Below are positions 53,024-61,116 of a DNA stretch of 64,000 nucleotides, in pieces; the stretch's first letter is position 1, and each line of letters begins with the position of its first letter. The notes below the pieces were generated by a model. It saw only the letters and a program-made list of their open reading frames with translations, had not been told where the DNA came from and did no database searches. The position numbers were made by a program, and so were the translations under genes. Origin of the DNA: Parasediminibacterium sp046546515 (GTDB lineage Bacteria; Bacteroidota; Bacteroidia; Chitinophagales; Chitinophagaceae); NCBI RefSeq assembly GCF_046546515.1, contig NZ_JBKHKJ010000003.1:1-64000 (forward strand), written 5' to 3'.

Positions 53024-55330
53024 TCATTTTTCATTCACGCCCCAACTATTACTATCTCCTGCCTTTAATGTCAAGGGCGTTACATCAAATGATGCAGGCT
53101 TTGCTCCCGAATAAAGGATGGCCTCCTCCCCTTTTGGCAGCGCAAGTGTTACCAAGCCATCATGTTGCACCATTTTCACCGCTTTGGATGCCAACAGCTT
53201 TATTGCTCCTTTCATATCGCATTTAATGGTGCAGGGTTCACCTTTTAAACTTTTGATGCTTATAAATTTAGTAATCCCACCTTTCTTAACTGCACTAACC
53301 AAAAAAGCTCCTTCTACCCTTAAGTTATAGAAACTTGCATCTTTCCAAGCAGCAGGGAATGAAGGGAACACCCGGATTTTGCCTCCCCAGCTTTGGAGCA
53401 GCATATCCAATTCGGAACGGGACGATGCAATAGGCGACTCGAACGTGGGCCAGCCATTTTCACTATATAGTGTATTGGGCGTTACCGTTGGGCCAGTGCG
53501 GGGATTTAAAACTACCAACGAACGGTTCAGCCATTTCAATGCCGAATCGCCATTGCCAATGGCTGCCCAAAGCGATGAGGCACCATTAAACTTGAACATA
53601 CAGTTATCGCCGTCTATGCTTGTGAAATGCTCAATAGATTGCTGCATCAAGGGCAACGATTCTGGCTGTTGTTCGATATTCAGTTCATACAATGGGAAAA
53701 TGCCAAACAAATGGCTATAATGCCTGTGTGGCTTTGCAAATGGAACGTCTTTCCCAATCATAATCCCTGTGGAATCGGTGGGATAATCTGCCATTTTGCT
53801 CAAAATATTCCTCCACTCTATCACGTTTTGCTGGTCAACCTTTAGCCTGTTTGCACATTCAATCAGTGTTTTATACCCCCATTTAGCCAATGCTATATTC
53901 AGGCTTGTTTCATTGGCATTGCCATATTCATCTGAATAGGTGTATGGGATATGGTATTTACCATCATCGCCCAACTGCATAATGCGGGTATAAATAGTAA
54001 AGGTTTTTTTCATTAATGGATAAATGGTATTGCGAAGCCTTTCATCATCCATCGACAATTGATTGTGCGTGTAAAAAAGCTGCATCAGCCAAGGCAGGGC
54101 AATCAAGCGCATGGGTGTTTTATTGTTTGTAGATAGCCCAACAGGTGCATTTAGCACACCATAGCCAACAGGATTGCCCAAGGCGGCACAATCGTTTCGA
54201 AATTCTGGAGGTACATTTTTAATTAACTGGTCGGTATTTTTCTCTATCAGTTGGTACAATGCATCTGCTATATCAAGGTGGTTGGTAGTGCCTAAGGTGT
54301 AATAAGCTAATTGGATGTTGAGGTTTGTCCAATAAGCCGCCCATACGGATGGCTTGAACCATGGCCCCATCAAATCTACCACAGGGCGGTTGCCCCGGGT
54401 GGCACTGGCCAACTTGTATAATTGGATCCAATAAAAACTCTCTAATCGGGCATCGGGCAGGGAAACAAAACTGGCCGGGTAATAGTTGTGCCACCAATTG
54501 CGGTGCGCTTTTTCCACCAAGCCCATATCCTTTTGCAAGGCAGCCTGTACCGTGGCCACGGCATCGGCGGCAGACCCATTGGCTGGCAATAACCTAACTG
54601 CCCACCGGTTGGCCACTGTTATGAACGCTGTGTGTGAACCATCGGCATTGGTACGGTTTAGCCAAGCGGTGGCATAGTCATCGCCTTCCAACAATGGCTG
54701 TGTGGTTACCTCTGTGCCATTGGTAACGGATGTGGTATAGGGTGGGTTTGGCAGGTACGCCCCTTTATCTCTATTAGGCTGAACGGTTGGGCGGGGATGG
54801 TTACCTTGCTCGGGGCGGAATGAGCAACAATTGCCCGTTTCGCCACCTGTGGCTTTTATGTCTAGTACTATAAATTCTTCTTCCGAAGGCACAAAGCAGC
54901 GCAAGGTTATAGTACCCTGCGTGGTAGTAAGGGTGCCACTAACCTCGGCATCCCAAAGGTTGGTGCGGAAGCTGACTGCCTTGATGGTTCCCAAGGGCGA
55001 AAGCAATAACTGCCCAATGGGTAACCTGCCAAAAGCATTGGTGCTTTTAATGGCCGCTGAGCGGTGGTCGTACACATCTGTGCGGCCAATTTCAAGGCAT
55101 AAGGTATTTTCCTTCTTGCTGTCTTTAAACAGGATGGCACCCAGTAGCCCATTGCCAACGAAAGGCCCTTCGTAGTAGTCTGCGGGCATCCTAGCCCAAA
55201 CCATGTCTTGCTGGGCAAGGAAATTTGGCCAATCTACCTTTAGCTGTACTTGCGCAATGGCGGGCTGCACGCATGAGAGGATAGCCCCGCAGGCGGCAAA
55301 AAGGTATAATATGGCAACATATCTTTTCAT
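53024..55330 (-). CDS. GH95-like (alpha/alpha)6 glycosidase
   Basis: A 768-residue secreted protein (signal peptide to about residue 26). The N-terminal domain opens with PFVGNGLLGAILFKD, the GH95/DUF5703-style sandwich. The barrel carries W-TNLNIQLAYY with N336 and N338, equivalent to the N-x-N pair of the GH95 protein at 41042. At the position of that protein's DGNFGG (D709), this one has TFESPIAS, so the conserved Asp appears replaced by Glu or lost. It may be a distinct family related to GH95 with other specificity. Repeat array C lies just upstream of its start. Confidence 0.75.
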   Translation of the reverse strand: MKRYVAILYLFAACGAILSCVQPAIAQVQLKVDWPNFLAQQDMVWARMPADYYEGPFVGNGLLGAILFKDSKKENTLCLEIGRTDVYDHRSAAIKSTNAFGRLPIGQLLLSPLGTIKAVSFRTNLWDAEVSGTLTTTQGTITLRCFVPSEEEFIVLDIKATGGETGNCCSFRPEQGNHPRPTVQPNRDKGAYLPNPPYTTSVTNGTEVTTQPLLEGDDYATAWLNRTNADGSHTAFITVANRWAVRLLPANGSAADAVATVQAALQKDMGLVEKAHRNWWHNYYPASFVSLPDARLESFYWIQLYKLASATRGNRPVVDLMGPWFKPSVWAAYWTNLNIQLAYYTLGTTNHLDIADALYQLIEKNTDQLIKNVPPEFRNDCAALGNPVGYGVLNAPVGLSTNNKTPMRLIALPWLMQLFYTHNQLSMDDERLRNTIYPLMKKTFTIYTRIMQLGDDGKYHIPYTYSDEYGNANETSLNIALAKWGYKTLIECANRLKVDQQNVIEWRNILSKMADYPTDSTGIMIGKDVPFAKPHRHYSHLFGIFPLYELNIEQQPESLPLMQQSIEHFTSIDGDNCMFKFNGASSLWAAIGNGDSALKWLNRSLVVLNPRTGPTVTPNTLYSENGWPTFESPIASSRSELDMLLQSWGGKIRVFPSFPAAWKDASFYNLRVEGAFLVSAVKKGGITKFISIKSLKGEPCTIKCDMKGAIKLLASKAVKMVQHDGLVTLALPKGEEAILYSGAKPASFDVTPLTLKAGDSNSWGVNEK

Positions 55331-55447
55331 ATGATCAGTAATGCCTTTTCGTGTTTTAAGTGCAAATGTACTTCACGCATCTTGCGTTGATGGCAACCTA
55401 TTTTGCGAGGGCGGCACCCCTTCTTATAGCATAGCCCTTTGCAAGTT

Positions 55448-55672
55448 TAAGTAGCGTTCCCGCACTTTGCAGGTATGTCCCTGCACTTTGCAGGAGTGCC
55501 CCCGCACTTTGCAGGAACGTCCCAAGGTTTTACAGGAGTGTCCCCGTATTTTGCAGGAATGTTCCCGCACTTTGCAGGAGCGCCCCTGCGTTTTGCAGGA
55601 ATGCCCCCGAACTTTGCAGGAGTGCCCCTGCGTTTTGCGGGAATGCCTCTGCAACTTATAGGGGCAATCATT
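55448..55672. repeat. 21-bp tandem array C (10 units)
   Basis: GCAGG (or a one-base variant) recurs at 55469, 55490, 55511, 55532, 55553, 55574, 55595, 55616, 55637 and, as ATAGG, at 55658, each exactly 21 bases apart. The unit is roughly ACTTTGCAGGAGTGCCCCTGC with arms GCAGG and CCTGC. The last unit (CTTATAGGGGCAATC) matches the unit of array B. Because 21 is a multiple of three, seven-residue repeat frames exist on both strands, but none has a credible start. Confidence 0.95.
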
Positions 55673-55681
55673 GCCCAGTAA

Positions 55682-57904
55682 TTAAGTTCCAAAATAATTA
55701 TCCGTGTCGCCATCTTTCCATGGGTTTTGGCTAGGTAGCCTACCTGCTTCCTCTGCCGTTGGCAATTTTTTTCGGTACTTATCTATATAAAGCCCCATTT
55801 TATCAAACTTTATTTTCGGGAAACTAGGTATCTTCTCATAAATCGGCGCATTGGGCTTTACATTCAAATTGCCGGAATTTGCATCTATAAACCCCGGATC
55901 CTTATCGGTAACAAAATTACCTTCCATTCGGATGATGCCAGTATCTGCCTTATTTTCCTTACCCAGTTTGATTAATACAGGTTCGCCTTTTTTAATCCAA
56001 ACCACATTGCCGATAAACTTGGTGCGGATTGGCAGCTCGGGGTGGCTGCTTAATAGTGTTGGCATTTCGGGGAATTCAATGCTCCATGGCGGAGAGCTAG
56101 CGTGGATAGCATCTACGCCTGACAATAACTTTTTATTGGTGGCATAACCCCTGCCTTTGCCACGCTCATCCATGCCAAAAACAGGGCCATCGTTCTTGAT
56201 GAAGATATTATTTATGATACTGTGGTCGGGGCCGCTGGCAATCCATATACCCGTCCTGTTACCAGCAAAAATGTTCCCATAAACAAATGTGCCTGAGGAA
56301 CCATCGTCTGGGTTTACGCCACCCACGGTATTGTGGATATAGTTGTACCTGATAACCACGCCACGGATTGTCCAATCGAGCCAAGAATAAAACGCCCCCA
56401 CATCGGCGGTAGCGTAGGAACAACGGTGGATTTCATTGTATTCAAACACATTTTTTTGCCCAGCAAATAATACCCCGTCCCGTGGGGCATGGTGTATTAA
56501 GTTATGCCCTACATAAATGCCTACTGCATCTAGATTTTTATTATCAGAATAAAGGTCAACTGCGGCAGAATATTGCGATTTCAACGCACCATAATCGTGC
56601 AAATGGTTATTTATAACATAGTTGCCCGATTCTATCAGTTTTTCCTTGTTGCCGCCAGATATAACGATGCAACCCCTGCCCAAGCCATACATATCACAGC
56701 TTTGTATGCCGCTTTTTATGCCATCCAATACAACACCTCGACCTCCCAAGTTGCGGAAAGTGCAGCCCGCCACTAAGTTTTGGTTGCTTTTGGTAAATAC
56801 CATGCCATCGCCCAAGGAGGCTTCTAGGGTTAGCCCTATAAACGCAACATTGGCAACATTATTAGCGGATATAATAGGCTGGTCCATTTGCGAAACCATA
56901 ATATCTGCTTGGTCAATCGGGGCAGGCGGCCAGAAATAAACAATGCCTGTATTGAAGTCCATACACCATTCGCCGGGTTTGGTTATTTCTTCCAGCAAGT
57001 TAATGGCATACCACTCTTCTTTACCGGAGCCTTTTGGGCGTTTGTATTTGCTGCCAATGCCAGCCTGCAGGCCAACTTTAAAAGTGATTTGGTGCGTAGT
57101 TGTATCTATGCTAGCTACTTTTATGGCAGGGTTTTCCCAGCCTACCCGCCAGAAGCCTTTCAGCCATATATTGTTGTTGCCCTGCCAGTTTTGCACGGGG
57201 GTACTGTCTTGGTAAATAAAAGTACCCGGTATGTTTTTTTCGCCCGGGTTCACCACTTCTTTCATTGTGGTGTTGCCTTCATCAGGCCAGCGGGACAATG
57301 GCAACCGTTTGCCATTAAAAAATAATTCAAATATGCCTCCCCCATCGCTAAACATATCAGGGAAAACATCCTTGTGGTTAATGCCCAAAGCCTTGGTATC
57401 GAACTGATAAACATTGCCCTTAGCTATAGGGTTTATCCTTGCTAATATCTTAGGGTTGGCAACGGCACTAATGTCTTTTGAAGTAAGTTTTTTGCCGCCA
57501 ATTAAACTAACCTCCTCGTCTTTCCAAGCCTTGTAAACAATTGGCGAACCTTCGGTGCCGCCATCATCAGCACTTAATTCAAATGATTTTACAAGTGGGT
57601 AAACACCACCCAACAAATTGATGGCAATACCGCCTTTGGGAAGGTTTTTATGCTTTTGTTTCTTCACTTCTTCTTTTGCACGTTCCAATGTGGCAAAGGG
57701 ACCATCATTACCCGAAGCGGTTACTTTCATCCCGCTCCAGCCATCATTGCCCGTTGGGGAAATAAATAATTGGGTGGGGCATTTATCCGCATTTATGTCT
57801 ATTTCTTTAATAGCAGGTGTATAGGTGATGGGCGAAAATGCTTGCCCATGAGCAGCAAATAAGCTGCAGGTTATTGCTACGATTAAAAATGTCCTTTTGT
57901 TCAT
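55682..57904 (-). CDS. GH141-like right-handed beta-helix protein
   Basis: A 740-residue secreted protein (signal peptide to about residue 22, AAHGQ). Residues 40-130 (LFISPTGNDGWSGM, ATLERAKEEVKKQK) are the typical start of large right-handed beta-helix CAZymes. The coils extend to about residue 620, with repeated N-x-I/V-x-x-N ladder positions and HNLIHHAPRDGVLF. The family includes GH141 alpha-L-fucosidases of rhamnogalacturonan-II degradation, but also lyase-like proteins, so specificity is uncertain. It shares PLSRWPDE/PLSRYPND and the GEW..(D/N)FNT(G/K) segment with the amber-interrupted protein at 33735. It lacks the CBM6 and sorting domain of that paralogue. Confidence 0.8.
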   Translation of the reverse strand: MNKRTFLIVAITCSLFAAHGQAFSPITYTPAIKEIDINADKCPTQLFISPTGNDGWSGMKVTASGNDGPFATLERAKEEVKKQKHKNLPKGGIAINLLGGVYPLVKSFELSADDGGTEGSPIVYKAWKDEEVSLIGGKKLTSKDISAVANPKILARINPIAKGNVYQFDTKALGINHKDVFPDMFSDGGGIFELFFNGKRLPLSRWPDEGNTTMKEVVNPGEKNIPGTFIYQDSTPVQNWQGNNNIWLKGFWRVGWENPAIKVASIDTTTHQITFKVGLQAGIGSKYKRPKGSGKEEWYAINLLEEITKPGEWCMDFNTGIVYFWPPAPIDQADIMVSQMDQPIISANNVANVAFIGLTLEASLGDGMVFTKSNQNLVAGCTFRNLGGRGVVLDGIKSGIQSCDMYGLGRGCIVISGGNKEKLIESGNYVINNHLHDYGALKSQYSAAVDLYSDNKNLDAVGIYVGHNLIHHAPRDGVLFAGQKNVFEYNEIHRCSYATADVGAFYSWLDWTIRGVVIRYNYIHNTVGGVNPDDGSSGTFVYGNIFAGNRTGIWIASGPDHSIINNIFIKNDGPVFGMDERGKGRGYATNKKLLSGVDAIHASSPPWSIEFPEMPTLLSSHPELPIRTKFIGNVVWIKKGEPVLIKLGKENKADTGIIRMEGNFVTDKDPGFIDANSGNLNVKPNAPIYEKIPSFPKIKFDKMGLYIDKYRKKLPTAEEAGRLPSQNPWKDGDTDNYFGT

Positions 57905-57939
57905 GATGTGATATAGTATAAATTTTAGTTAATACAAAT

Positions 57940-59301
57940 TCATTTGCCAATAAGAAAAGTATTGTACGATTTGGCCTCAAGGTCAACCGATAAAACTTTC
58001 CCGCCAATGGAGCATGAGAATTTTTTTGTGGTCGTTCCTTTGTTTGCTACTACAACTGCGATACTCCCATTTGGGTTTTGAAAGATGATAGCATTATCAT
58101 TTGCTTTATTAGGCGTTAGCAAATAAGCACCCGGTGCTACAAAAGCACTAAAATGTTTCATCACATAAAATTGTGGCGTAAAAGAAAAGGTCTTGTTTTT
58201 GGTATCTACCACTACTGAACTGTTTTGGCTCCAATCCCAGCTGCTTTTTCCAGTTTCATCCAAAACCATGTTCCAATACATATAGGCTTGGCAGCCCCCT
58301 TTTAAATAAGCGTACATCAAGCCGTATGTATCCTCGCCTTCTTTCCAAGTGTTTTTCCCATTGTAGCACCTCGTTTCCGTTTCCATCATGGGCAAGTTGT
58401 AGTTTTTCCGAAGGAAAGTCAAGGCTTTTAAGCTGTTGTATTGCAAACCAAGGCCAGAAATGTAAGCGGCAGCCTCTTTGTCGTCCAAAATCTTTTTAAA
58501 CCAATTCGTGTCGCTATTAGTAATAGTACCCAGCCAAATTTGTGCAGGCACTTTGTCTTCCTTAAACTTTGGGCCCAAGTAATTTTTAATATAATCACGC
58601 ATGGAGTCTGCGTTCAACCATTGGCAGCTTGGGTATTTACTTTTAATAATAGGCTCATTTTGTGGGTGAATTGCCACCAGTGGAACGCCCGCTTTTTGGT
58701 ATTCCTGCACATATTTTTCTTGGTAAAGCGCATAAGCCTGAAAAATTTTAGGTTCAAACTTTAGGCTCCCGCCAGCATAGTTGTTGTTTGTTTTCATCCA
58801 GGCCGGAGGGCTCCAAGGGGATGCCCACACTGTTAATTTGGGGCTGTATTTCATAGCTGCTTTAATAAAGGGTATCAATGTTTTCTTGTCCCTTTCAATA
58901 GAGAAATGTTTCATTTCGTAATCATCAGGAAAATCGTCATAGGAATAGGCATCCAACGCAAAATCACTTGCTGCCATCGGAGTACGGCAAATATTGAACT
59001 TGCTTCCTTCTTTTTGGTCAAACAAAGCCTTTAGCACTGCTTCCCTGTCTTTTTCGTCCAATACCTGCAACGCTTTCCATCCCAATTCATTGAAGCAGCC
59101 ACCCCATCCTGTAATTTGTTGTGCTTTTTGTGATACATCAATCAAAAACAAAGAATCATTAACGCCACCATCCAATTTTTTTAATTGAAGCGTTGGATGC
59201 GCCTGCCACCTTGCGGAATCAGTGGTGCTTACCCATTTTACTTTTTGTGCTTGAACCCCAAATGCACAAAAGCCTACTAAACCAATTATTATCTTTTTCA
59301 T
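57940..59301 (-). CDS. GH30 family glycosidase
   Basis: A 453-residue secreted clan GH-A enzyme (signal peptide to about residue 19). QITGWGGCFNELG near residue 62 is the GH30 beta-strand start. E216 in HPQNEP is the acid/base, and E309 in METET is the likely nucleophile (E307 adjacent). The remainder is a beta-sandwich fused to the barrel. GH30 covers beta-1,6-glucanases, beta-glucosidases, xylanases, beta-1,6-galactanases and beta-fucosidases; which of these applies is undetermined. Spacing to the neighbours is about 35-45 bases, in line with operon membership. Confidence 0.88.
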   Translation of the reverse strand: MKKIIIGLVGFCAFGVQAQKVKWVSTTDSARWQAHPTLQLKKLDGGVNDSLFLIDVSQKAQQITGWGGCFNELGWKALQVLDEKDREAVLKALFDQKEGSKFNICRTPMAASDFALDAYSYDDFPDDYEMKHFSIERDKKTLIPFIKAAMKYSPKLTVWASPWSPPAWMKTNNNYAGGSLKFEPKIFQAYALYQEKYVQEYQKAGVPLVAIHPQNEPIIKSKYPSCQWLNADSMRDYIKNYLGPKFKEDKVPAQIWLGTITNSDTNWFKKILDDKEAAAYISGLGLQYNSLKALTFLRKNYNLPMMETETRCYNGKNTWKEGEDTYGLMYAYLKGGCQAYMYWNMVLDETGKSSWDWSQNSSVVVDTKNKTFSFTPQFYVMKHFSAFVAPGAYLLTPNKANDNAIIFQNPNGSIAVVVANKGTTTKKFSCSIGGKVLSVDLEAKSYNTFLIGK

Positions 59302-59345
59302 ATACTATTTTAAGAATTTTAGTAAGCTATCAAGAGCCTATCAAA

Positions 59346-60995
59346 TTAATCCATTGGCGGGAACAACTCGAAGCTCCTCAACGAAATGCCTCCATTCCCT
59401 TTTATTTTATTAATAACTAAACGGACATATTGTGCTTTTATGGGTGCAAAAGTTTTTACATATTCATTCCTCGGCATATCGGTATCATTAAAAATAGTTA
59501 CCCAATTATCGCCTTGCTTGTATTGCAAAGAGAATTTTTCGGGCATATTTGTAAAAGCACCAACCCTTACACTACCAATACTTTGTTCTGCCTGAAGGTT
59601 TATTTCTAGCCAACCTGTACTATCTTTTGAACGCCACTCGCTGCCGGGGTTGTCGTCAACCACATTCTTTACTAGCCTTGCTTTATCTTCCGTGCAGGAA
59701 GTAGATACTGGCTTGTCCGTGGCTAGGGAAGTAACACGTTTTATATCGCCTTCCACTTCCAAGGCAATAACAGAGGCGATGGAATCGGGGGCTATAGCAG
59801 GAAGTTGGAGGGTTAGTTTTTCACCAATGGCCTTTATCCCAATCTTTTGTTTATTGTCAGCCAATAAATAAGCCTTGGTTACTTTATTCGTTAATTTTAG
59901 TTTTAATAAACCATCCTTTGGCCAGTCATACACATGCAGGTACAAAGTATTTCCCTTGCGGGTATTTTCACCCCAAGGCAAGTAATCAAACGGCCCCCTG
60001 TCGCTGCCATAAATGGATTCCCCATTTTTGGCTAGCCATGAGCCCACGGCTTTTAACCTGTCCACATTGTCGGCAGGGATTAAGCCTTGTGCATCTGGGC
60101 CTACATTCAGCAGTATATTGCCGGCTTTGCTGGAAATATCAATTATCATTTTTAATATTTCTGAAGTTGGCTTTGCAGGCTTGTTTGTGTAGCCCCACCC
60201 GCCAGTTGTGGTAACACAGGCTTCCCAATAACCCTTTGGAGCAAAAGGGCTAATGTTTTGTTCTTGCGATTGAAAGTCGCCCCCTGCCAACCTAGAATCT
60301 TCAATAACATTGGGTTGGAATTGTTTTAAAATATCGTGAATTGGCTGCGCTAGTGCTGGCGTTATTCCTTTAGAGCCATCATTATCAAACCAAAACTCAT
60401 AGATAGGCCCATATTCGGTTGCCAATTCCCTTACCTGTGGTACAGCAACTGTTTTCATGTAATCATCCAAGTTGCCATTCTGGGCTGAGTCCCAATGTGG
60501 GCAGCCAGCCTGCCCACCAGGATGGTGCCAGTCGGCAATAGTGGAATAGTAAATGCCAAACTTAATCCCTGCTTTTTTACAGGCTATGGATAATTCCTTT
60601 ACTACATCACGCTTAAAAGGGGTGGCTTTTACTATCGTATAATCAGTAACTTTAGAATCGAACATTGCAAACCCATCATGGTGCTTGGAAGTAATGACTA
60701 GGTATTTCATCCCTGAGTTTTTGGCAATGGAAGCCCACTCATCTGCATTGAACTGTGTGGGGTTAAATTGGGCTGCCAGCTTTGCATACTCCGCCACTGA
60801 TGTCTTGGACTGCCGCATATACCATTCGCCCTTGGCAGGGATGGCATACAGCCCCCAATGGATAAACATCCCAAATTTGGATTCGTTCCATTCCTTCATT
60901 TTCTGCTCATAAGTAAGGGGGACTGACTGGGCTGACAATACATTGCTCATTTGAAGGGCAATGATTACTATCAAAATACTGATTATTCTTTTCAT
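59346..60995 (-). CDS. GH29 alpha-L-fucosidase with C-terminal F5/8 type C (CBM32-like) domain
   Basis: A 549-residue secreted fucosidase (signal peptide to about residue 22). Catalytic barrel motifs are HWG at 46-48, KHHDGF at 104-109 and nucleophile D204 in EFWFDNDG. A C-terminal beta-domain follows, then a discoidin/F5-8C domain from about residue 415 (STSCTEDKARLVKNVVDDN, WLEINLQAEQSIGSVRVG, FELFPPMD at the end) that probably binds a galactose-containing glycan. This layout is the classical GH29-A subgroup, unlike the two other GH29 genes here. It is separated by 44 bases from the GH30 gene downstream on the strand. Confidence 0.93.
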   Translation of the reverse strand: MKRIISILIVIIALQMSNVLSAQSVPLTYEQKMKEWNESKFGMFIHWGLYAIPAKGEWYMRQSKTSVAEYAKLAAQFNPTQFNADEWASIAKNSGMKYLVITSKHHDGFAMFDSKVTDYTIVKATPFKRDVVKELSIACKKAGIKFGIYYSTIADWHHPGGQAGCPHWDSAQNGNLDDYMKTVAVPQVRELATEYGPIYEFWFDNDGSKGITPALAQPIHDILKQFQPNVIEDSRLAGGDFQSQEQNISPFAPKGYWEACVTTTGGWGYTNKPAKPTSEILKMIIDISSKAGNILLNVGPDAQGLIPADNVDRLKAVGSWLAKNGESIYGSDRGPFDYLPWGENTRKGNTLYLHVYDWPKDGLLKLKLTNKVTKAYLLADNKQKIGIKAIGEKLTLQLPAIAPDSIASVIALEVEGDIKRVTSLATDKPVSTSCTEDKARLVKNVVDDNPGSEWRSKDSTGWLEINLQAEQSIGSVRVGAFTNMPEKFSLQYKQGDNWVTIFNDTDMPRNEYVKTFAPIKAQYVRLVINKIKGNGGISLRSFELFPPMD

Positions 60996-61116
60996 AATTT
61001 TTTATGCCATGCTTTTTTGGCCACTATTCCTTGAAATTTCTAAGTGGCTATACGTAATTCTTTGTGCTTCTTCGTGTCTTTGTGCCTTAGTGGCTAATAT
61101 TTCGTGACTAATACTT

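Noticed and set aside
55424..55713. Overlapping frames encoding cysteine- and lysine-rich seven-residue repeats in array C
   Set aside because: The 21-bp period is a multiple of three, so any stop-free frame reads as a heptapeptide repeat. There is no ribosome binding site or signal peptide, and several frames on both strands are equally open.
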